Of a DNA stretch of 64,000 bases, positions 58,901 to 64,000 are shown one piece after another. The stretch covers positions 4,030,001-4,094,000 of the forward strand of contig JARWIR010000008.1 in assembly GCA_029959085.1 (NCBI GenBank), read 5' to 3'. Within the stretch, counting starts at the first letter, position 1. Each line of letters starts with the position of its first letter. The translations under genes were made by a program, and so were the position numbers. Source of the stretch: Nemophila menziesii. Its lineage: Eukaryota > Streptophyta > Magnoliopsida > Boraginales > Hydrophyllaceae. The notes beneath the pieces were generated by a model. The model made no database searches. It was given only the letters and a program-made list of their open reading frames with translations, and was not told the DNA's origin.

Positions 58901-61514
58901 CATCTATCCCATAGCTAGCAGCGAATGTGTGAGTCCAGTTCAATGTGTACCAAAGAAGGGTGGTATTACTACCATCTTGAACGAGCAAAATGAAGTCATT
59001 CCCTCAAGGACCGTTGTTGGTTGGAGAGTGTGTATGGATTATCGTAAGTTGAACAGGGCCACCAGAAAAGATCACTTCCCTCTTCCGTTTATTGATCAGA
59101 TGTTAGACAAGCTAGCTGGTAGAGAATATTATTGCCTTTTGGATGGATATTCAGGATACAATCAGATTTATGTAGATCCAAAAGATCAACACAAGACAAC
59201 CTTTACATGTCCTTTTGGTACCTTTGCCTTCCGAAGGATGCCATTTGGATTATGTAATGCACCCGCTACTTTTCAAAGATGTATGATGGCAATTTTCTGG
59301 GACATGATTGACGACTTCCTTGAGGTATTTATGGATGACTTTTCTGTGTTTGGTGATAACTTTGAGGAGTGTTTACGGAACTTGGAGAAGGTATTGATTA
59401 GATGCAAGGAGACTGACTTGGTTTTGAACTGGGAGAAATGTCACTTTATGGTTCGAGAGGGTATAGTGTTGGGTCACAAGGTTTCAAGTGCTGGTTTGGA
59501 AGTTGATCGTGCGAAAATTGAGGTAATCAAGACTCTTCCCCCTCCTATTTCTGTAAAAGGGGTAAGAAGCTTTTTAGGTCATGCTGGTTTCTACCGACGT
59601 TTTATCAAGGACTTCTCCAAAATCTCTAAGCCGTTGTGCAACTTACTTGAGAAGGACACCAAATTCCTTTTTGATGAAGCTTGCATAAAGGCATTCAATG
59701 AGATTAAAGAGAAGCTTATTTCTGCACCTATTGTATTACCTCCTGATTGGAAGATTCCGTTCGAAGTTATGTGTGATGCTAGTGATCTTGCGATGGGAGC
59801 TGTTCTGGGTCAAAGAAAAGAAAAGGTATTTCATTCCATCTACTATGCTAGTAAGGTCTTTACAAGAGCTCAAGTGAATTATACCGTAACTGAGAAAGAA
59901 TTACTAGCAGTAGTATATGCATTCGACAAATTTCGTTCCTATCTTCTTGGGGCGAAAGTTGTTGTCTTTACTGACCATTCTGCGATTAAATACCTTATGG
60001 AGAAGAAAGATGCGAAGCCGAGGTTGATTAGATGGGTTTTACTATTGCAAGAGTTTGATTTAGAGATTCGGGATCGAAAGGGTTGTGATAATCAGGTTGC
60101 TGATCATTTGTCACGTCTTGAAGGTTCTGAATCTAATGGAGGGCCTGAGTTGGTTAGAGAAGAGTTTCCTGACGAGAGTTTGTTTTCAGTTTATTCATTA
60201 GAAACTCCTTGGTATGCGGATATTGCAAATCTTATTGTGAGTGGTTCTTTTCCTCAAGGAGCTACTTCACAAGAGAAAAAGAGACTAGCCCACCGTGCTA
60301 AACAGTTCTTTTGGGAGGATCCTTTCCTCTACAAAGTATGCAGTGATCAGATGGTGAGGAGATGCATCCCAGATAAAGATATTCTATCCATTATTATGGG
60401 TTGTCATGATTCACCATACGGAGGGCACTTCAAAGGAGACCGTACAGCTGCAAAGGTACTACAATCCGGTTTTTATTGGCCCACTTTACATAAGGATTGT
60501 CATGAGTATGTCAAGAAATGTCACAGATGCCAGTTTACTGGTAATATATCTAAGAGAGATGAGATGCCGCGTAATAATGTTCTCGAAGTTGAGATATTCG
60601 ATGTATGGGGTATTGATTTCATGGGTCCTTTTGTACCTTCTAACGGAAACCTATACATCCTACTAGCTGTTGATTACGTGTCTAAATGGGTAGAGGCTGT
60701 AGCTCTACCAACTAACGATTCGCGAGTAGTGATTAAATTCTTGAAATCACACATCTTCACTAGACATGGTACACCTCGAGTTATTATCAGTGATGGAGGT
60801 TCACACTTTGTGAACAAATATCTGAAGAAAGTTCTAGAGAAGTATGGTGTGAGACATCGTGTATCTACCGCGTATCATCCACAAGCCAATGGTCAAGCAG
60901 AGGTCTCTAATCGAGAGATCAAATCCATTCTTGAGAAGACGGTTGGTTCCACACGCAAGGATTGGTCAATGAAATTAGATGATGCGTTGTGGGCATATCG
61001 TACTGCGTTCAAGACGCCTGTGGGTGCATCTCCGTATCGTATTGTGTATGGTAAGGCTTGTCACTTACCTCTTGAGCTTGAAATGGGTGCCTTTTGGGCA
61101 ATTGCGGAGATGAATATGGATCCAACCTTAGCTGCGGAGAATCGTATGATGAAGTTGAATGAACTTGACGAGTTTCAATTTCATGCCTATGAAAATGCCA
61201 AGCTTTACAAAGAAAAAACGAAGAGATGGCATGACAATCGGATTCGTGAGAAGAAATTCAAAGTGGGACAGATGGTCCTCAAATATAACTCCAAGTTCAG
61301 CAACTATCCGGGCAAGTTGAGATCAAAGTGGTCTGGTCCGTTCGTGGTGACCAAAGTTACGCCTCATGGAGCGATAGAGATCGAGAATCCAGACGAGCAA
61401 CGCACCTTCATGGTGAATGGGCATCGTCTAAAACTGTACCATGTAGGCGAGGATACCAATCGCAGAATTGATCCACATCCGGGGGAGGTCATGTACCTCC
61501 TTGAAGCTGAATAG
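55968..61514 (+). CDS. E3 gag-pol polyprotein, intact
   Basis: 1848 codons from the ATG at 55968, about 120 bp after the primer site. Gag occupies roughly residues 1-330 ([36 protein letters not shown]). A CCHC knuckle ([14 protein letters not shown]) is at 336-349. A long Gln/Asn/Pro linker leads to the protease, with Asp 678 in CDLGAS. RT has catalytic FMDD at 1123-1124; RNase H begins near Asp 1270 (CDASDLAMG). The integrase HHCC finger is at about 1480-1514, with catalytic Asp 1550, Asp 1609 and Glu 1645 (the last two 35 residues apart). A GPF-type C-terminal module ([15 protein letters not shown]) follows, without a chromodomain. It makes the particle, copies the RNA and inserts the cDNA. 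One oddity: ASSECVSP where E1 has ASSDWVSP in the RT N-terminus. Confidence 0.96.
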   Translation: MREDIVILADPESLVREANKRKRNAKAKELEEQLARETMAEDPVDNRQVGNQLNPPAAPVAQNQDPWFTNGPPEVPFRAPAIGVGAPDINVPRFRPDSGMLAQFQNFGNFRGRPSEDPLRAVQKFKQICDSYITQGVSREQMYSAAFKFFVTDGASEWHDTQDPTKITNWDQLETAFFDRYYPSNMRLDAELDLMHFRQEYDETVGKSWTRFQMCLRKVPTHGLSEQQQLKIFYRGLDGTSREKLDTLCGAGFLQVQPAHAKIILERTVKNEVGWNSVRTPVKGVNKVDMEEKFATLENKIQSTIEQQLKQLTLAIKEGFSGKKIAVQATQEVYMCSICRVDDHDEESCPNNQESVMFMSNRGNFNSSGNGYQPNRNHPGFQYSNPNGAANPTYAYQPRPQGNNYNPRPHNNYQGGQNQGNYVQRQAPQDTYDETLNQKALPAHPQEGVVTLQKTVDSLIALQTQATERQNAVEANMKIVQNQLSQISKQLSQRPQGQLPSDTEEPKPYECNAISLRSGKNLPPPPFPVIKEKETTVKEKPAKEVEEKEDEPEIIEVEKIPEKPKSKDVTETRPPPPFPSRVQKKGDLAEYQKFLNMVRGLNINVPFLDAIRDVPNYVKFLKRAITNKRPYRENEMIGLPEECSAICQSKLPPKLLDPGSFTIPISIGNEWQGKALCDLGASINLMPKSIFEKLKIGNARPTSMILQMADRSLAHPEGRIEDVLVKAGTLIFPVDFIILEYDADRNVPIILGRPFLATGRTIIDVENGELTMRIQDETVKFNVFGAMKFPDIPEECFRMDILDLATQETFDCMNFNDILRAALTLDLPELMEELTDTVVALNSGTMKHRHLAYEPFREPGEIVSKKKPSIESPPQLEEKPLPSHLRYAYLGTNNTLPVIVSATLTGSQEDKLLRILRANKEAIGWTIADIKGISPSYCQHKIILDDENARSVEGQRRLMPAMKEVVKKEVIKLLDAGIIYPIASSECVSPVQCVPKKGGITTILNEQNEVIPSRTVVGWRVCMDYRKLNRATRKDHFPLPFIDQMLDKLAGREYYCLLDGYSGYNQIYVDPKDQHKTTFTCPFGTFAFRRMPFGLCNAPATFQRCMMAIFWDMIDDFLEVFMDDFSVFGDNFEECLRNLEKVLIRCKETDLVLNWEKCHFMVREGIVLGHKVSSAGLEVDRAKIEVIKTLPPPISVKGVRSFLGHAGFYRRFIKDFSKISKPLCNLLEKDTKFLFDEACIKAFNEIKEKLISAPIVLPPDWKIPFEVMCDASDLAMGAVLGQRKEKVFHSIYYASKVFTRAQVNYTVTEKELLAVVYAFDKFRSYLLGAKVVVFTDHSAIKYLMEKKDAKPRLIRWVLLLQEFDLEIRDRKGCDNQVADHLSRLEGSESNGGPELVREEFPDESLFSVYSLETPWYADIANLIVSGSFPQGATSQEKKRLAHRAKQFFWEDPFLYKVCSDQMVRRCIPDKDILSIIMGCHDSPYGGHFKGDRTAAKVLQSGFYWPTLHKDCHEYVKKCHRCQFTGNISKRDEMPRNNVLEVEIFDVWGIDFMGPFVPSNGNLYILLAVDYVSKWVEAVALPTNDSRVVIKFLKSHIFTRHGTPRVIISDGGSHFVNKYLKKVLEKYGVRHRVSTAYHPQANGQAEVSNREIKSILEKTVGSTRKDWSMKLDDALWAYRTAFKTPVGASPYRIVYGKACHLPLELEMGAFWAIAEMNMDPTLAAENRMMKLNELDEFQFHAYENAKLYKEKTKRWHDNRIREKKFKVGQMVLKYNSKFSNYPGKLRSKWSGPFVVTKVTPHGAIEIENPDEQRTFMVNGHRLKLYHVGEDTNRRIDPHPGEVMYLLEAE

Positions 61515-61727
61515 ATGCGAGAGGTAACCCGTCGAGCTTAACGACGTTAAACAAAAGCCACTTCATTGTATATTAGTTTATTGCTTTCAGTTTTTCAATT
61601 CCTAGTGTATAATTCTAAGTTAGTGTCAAGTTTTAGTGTCTACTTTTAAAGAAATGAGAAGGGTATTGTGTTAATGGTGCACGAATCGAGTTTGGGAAGC
61701 TAGAAAAAATTTTGTGAAGAATTCAAG
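61515..61727 (+). other. E3 post-pol spacer
   Basis: AT-rich. It contains GTTAAACAAAAG just after the stop; E1 (about 9570) and E2 (about 17863) have the same motif in minus sense. A GAGTTTGGGA tract lies near 61688. Confidence 0.5.
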
Positions 61728-62096
61728 GCTGGCGCGGACTACCCCCGCGGTGTACCCCCTATACCGCAGGGATGTACCGCGCCCCAAAAACCCGTACCAC
61801 GGGTACGCACCACGGGTTTTATCCAGAAGCAAGAAAAAAAATGAAGCTGATAGCCGCGGTGCACCGCGCCCTATACCGCGCCTCAAAAACCCGTACCACG
61901 GGTTGTGTACCGCGGGTTTTTTGACGGAGATGGTGCGGACTACCCCATGCACCGCAGGGAAAAAACCCGTACCACGGGGTGCTAGCACGGGGTCAAGACA
62001 GAAGCGAAAAAAAAATAGCTGTTGCGCGCGGACTACCCCGCGGACTACCCCCTGCACCGCAGGGATGCACCGCGGACTGGCGGTTTGTGAAGAATT
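61728..62096 (+). repeat. GC-rich palindromic array (E3)
   Basis: Units include AAAAACCCGTACCACGGG (four near-copies), GTGCACCGCG, GGACTACCCC and CTGCACCGCAGGGATG, many of them inverted repeats. CpG density is high. It ends GGCGGTTTGTGAAG, the counterpart of CTTCACAAACCGCC in E1 and E2. Open frames through it on both strands are not credible as genes. Confidence 0.8.
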
Positions 62097-62170
62097 TGAG
62101 CCCAGTCAACTTCTAACCTTAAGGTGATAAACCCTAGCGTCTTCCACACGAATTTTCCAGCTCCCAACCC

Positions 62171-62178
62171 TATAAAAA
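62171..62178 (+). promoter_or_regulatory. Internal TATA box upstream of ORF3 (E3)
   Basis: CCCTATAAAAACACC, 276 bp before the ORF3 ATG. The 270-bp leader is A/C-rich with no ATG except in a CCATAAACATAACC context. Confidence 0.6.
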
Positions 62179-62446
62179 CACCTTGAAGCTTGATTAAACC
62201 TCCACAACAAACACATTAACATCATCAAATCTCTCCTCCATCCTCCATAAACATAACCTCTTCATCAAATTCATCACAAAACACCATTAAACACAATCAA
62301 GATCATCAAGCTTTCAAGAGTTCTTCCAAGATTCATCAAGAAAACAACTTCCTTCATCTAATCCAAGCAAGAAACTCAAGCTATACCAAGTTTTCTTAAC
62401 TTTATTCTATCCTTGGTATAAACTTGAGTTTGGGGTCAATTCAACC

Positions 62447-62914
62447 ATGACAAACAGAACAGATGCTTTGGATTATAAGAGGAGGTGTTGTATACAAGGG
62501 AAGAACAAGAGTTTGCCTGGTTCCACAATTGAAAAGGCCATCACTCTTGATGAGCCTACTGAAGAAACACAAGAGAAGGCACCTGCACCACCACAACACG
62601 GGAAATTAACAGCAAGGATGAGGGTATCATCAAAGCCTGAAGACAAGCTACAATTTCAAGTTCAAGGTTCTTCTTCTTCTCAAACTAATTCTGAAATTCC
62701 TCCATGGGCTCACAATTTGCAACAAGAGTTCGAACTTTTACGATTAGACATCGGAGCACTATGGAAGGAAATTACACAGATTAAGTCAACATTGGAAGAG
62801 GTAACTTTGTTCATGGATATTGATAATTATACTCCCCCTTTGGAGGAGGACACTATGGATCTTCATGGCCAGGTACCCCGTTCTAATTCTTCTTCTTCTT
62901 CTTCTTCTTCTTAA
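62447..62914 (+). CDS. ORF3: accessory coiled-coil protein of E3, function unknown
   Basis: 155 codons. The N-terminus MTNRTDALDYKRRCCIQGKN and PGSTIEKAITLDEPTEE are shared with E1. KLTARM, PPWAHNLQQEFELLR and the acidic MDIDNYTPP...DTMDLHGQ tail are shared too. The central helix should form a coiled coil. No signal peptide or membrane span. The C-terminus ends in a run of serines coded by a TTC-type microsatellite (TCT/TTC repeats, about 62886-62911), absent from E1. It starts just after the tract GAGTTTGGGGTCAA. Conserved blocks separated by variable linkers suggest selection on protein function. I do not recognise the family. Confidence 0.78.
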   Translation: MTNRTDALDYKRRCCIQGKNKSLPGSTIEKAITLDEPTEETQEKAPAPPQHGKLTARMRVSSKPEDKLQFQVQGSSSSQTNSEIPPWAHNLQQEFELLRLDIGALWKEITQIKSTLEEVTLFMDIDNYTPPLEEDTMDLHGQVPRSNSSSSSSSS

Positions 62915-62976
62915 TTTATGGTAGGCACTAGTTAGGTAAGTTTAGTTTAATTTTATTGCTTTATTGAGTCTTTTTC

Positions 62977-62996
62977 GAGTCGTGGGGACACGACTC
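62977..62996 (+). promoter_or_regulatory. Conserved hairpin downstream of ORF3 (E3)
   Basis: Stem GAGTCGTG, loop GGGA, stem CACGACTC: eight perfect pairs. E1 and E-inner have a T/G wobble at the same pair, so pairing is kept despite the base change. TTTTGAGTTTGGGGTGGGG follows. Confidence 0.7.
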
Positions 62997-64000
62997 ACTT
63001 TTGAGTTTGGGGTGGGGTTCGTTGCCTCATCCCAATTTTTTGTGATTTACATGCTTTCAATAAAATTAACCATAGGGTTGCATGACTGTAGAGAATTTTA
63101 AATGCCCCCATCAAGCATGCTTTTTATGAATTAATGATAGAAAATAGTTGACGTTAGGAGTTAGTATGAGCTGAACTTTAATTGCATGCAATATGAAGTA
63201 ATTGATAGGAAAAATTAATGAACAATGCAAAAGAAGTAAACTTGTGCTTAAGGATAATAGGTGGTTTGTAGAACGTGAGATCTAAATGAGTAGAGAACCC
63301 ACTTAGGTATGAACTAGAGACAAGTTGTGTAGATAGGAAAATGATAGAGGCAGTTCTTTGTTAGCCCTTTAAATCCTTTTTAGCTGTCTATCCCTGAATT
63401 AATTTTATCCTTCTTAGACAAATTTTTAGCCTTTAAGCCTTTCTTTTGTCGCCACATTATAAGCCAATTTCCCTTTAGATTGTTAGGCATGACCATATGA
63501 CCCGCACTTGAATCACGATCCTGAGACTTCCTGTCTTGAGCTTGAGTTTGGGGTGGTGGGTCCACCATATGGGAATTAATTGGGATTGGGAATTTTTGAG
63601 CTTATCAATGATGCTTGGTGCTATACATGATGATGATGCACAGGTTTATTGTATTGTAACCCTTTGCCGGGGTAATAGTGAATGGAAAAGAAGCTTTGAG
63701 ATCAAGTTATGAATAGGCATAACTATGAAAAATAGCATGATATCTCAACATCAAAAAGAGAGTCATAGCTATAAGAAAAGAGAAAACGAATGATTTAAAA
63801 AGAATATACATATTCGGACCGGCAAAGTGGAAATTTTTAGGTGAATCATCCTTAGTGCTTATTGGGTTAATTTGGGGACGCTAATTAAGCGCATCGATTG
63901 GGTTGAGTGAGAACGTTATTCGAGTGTAAACTCAAGCTCTTGGACAGTTTTGTTGATGGTAAGTGAGGAGAGAGCCAAAAGCTCACTTCAAATTTACCAA
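62997..64000 (+). other. E3 3' non-coding tract (continues past the window)
   Basis: No ORF. Landmarks shared with E1 and E-inner: CTTGAGTTTGGGGTGGTGGG (63539), CCTTTGCCGGGGTAATAG (63661), GAATATACATATTCGGACCG and GAGAGAGCCAAAAGCTCACT near 63970. Confidence 0.7.

Larger units (their letters stand above)
54061..64000 (+). mobile_element. E3: Athila-lineage element with intact gag-pol, running off the window
   Basis: 5' LTR, primer site, one unbroken gag-pol frame, GC-rich array, internal TATA, ORF3, hairpin and conserved 3' tract. The polypurine tract and 3' LTR must lie beyond 64000. It is the only copy here whose enzymes could all be made. Its gag N-terminus, LTR and GC array are distinct from E1, so it belongs to another subfamily. 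Confidence 0.93.

Overview
This 64 kb window looks like nuclear DNA from a flowering plant, most likely a eudicot. It is AT-rich, has GT/AG intron borders in its one host-like gene, and is mostly nested Ty3/gypsy LTR retrotransposons of the Athila/Tat lineage, with pieces of CACTA (En/Spm), hAT and older LTR elements. I see no tRNA, rRNA or CRISPR. The species cannot be named from the sequence alone.

Layout. 0-5.1 kb: AT-rich DNA with a broken plant transposase (Transposase_24-like), an R2R3-MYB exon fragment and a possible old LTR. 5.1-16.4 kb: complete Athila-type element E1 (minus strand) with 1501-bp LTRs and target duplication AATAA; its gag-pol has two frameshifts. 16.8-33.4 kb: older, badly broken Athila-type element E2 (minus). 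It lacks its 3' end, carries a 1-kb tandem duplication inside pol, and is split by a nested element E-inner (21485-29044, target duplication CCCAA) that has lost almost all of pol. 33.4-40.4 kb: LTR relics, AT-rich DNA and a 290-bp hAT-type MITE with an 8-bp target duplication. 40.4-44.3 kb: CACTA relic with two head-to-tail TNP2 transposase fragments and one intact terminus. 44.3-49.9 kb: microsatellites and a gag relic. 49.9-51.9 kb: a spliced gene-like locus (minus) joining a WIYLD domain to the C-terminal half of a plant NT-C2 (EEIG1/EHBP1-type) protein, with three lesions. 52.3-54.06 kb: second copy of the CACTA segment, broken by element E3. 54.06 kb to the end: E3 (plus strand), an Athila-type element with an uninterrupted 1848-codon gag-pol; its 3' LTR lies outside the window.

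The strongest unusual signal is in the long stretch between pol and the 3' LTR. E1, E2 and E3 share the same order: pol stop, a GC-rich palindrome-rich array, a TATA box, and a small accessory ORF (ORF3, about 155 residues, coiled-coil, no membrane segment). The TATA box sits 275-277 bp before the ORF3 ATG in all three. In E1 and E3 this is followed by a hairpin with a GGGA loop and a long conserved non-coding tract; E2 is truncated before that point. E-inner keeps the array, hairpin and tract but carries an unrelated ORF3. This looks like an exchangeable accessory-gene cassette with its own promoter.
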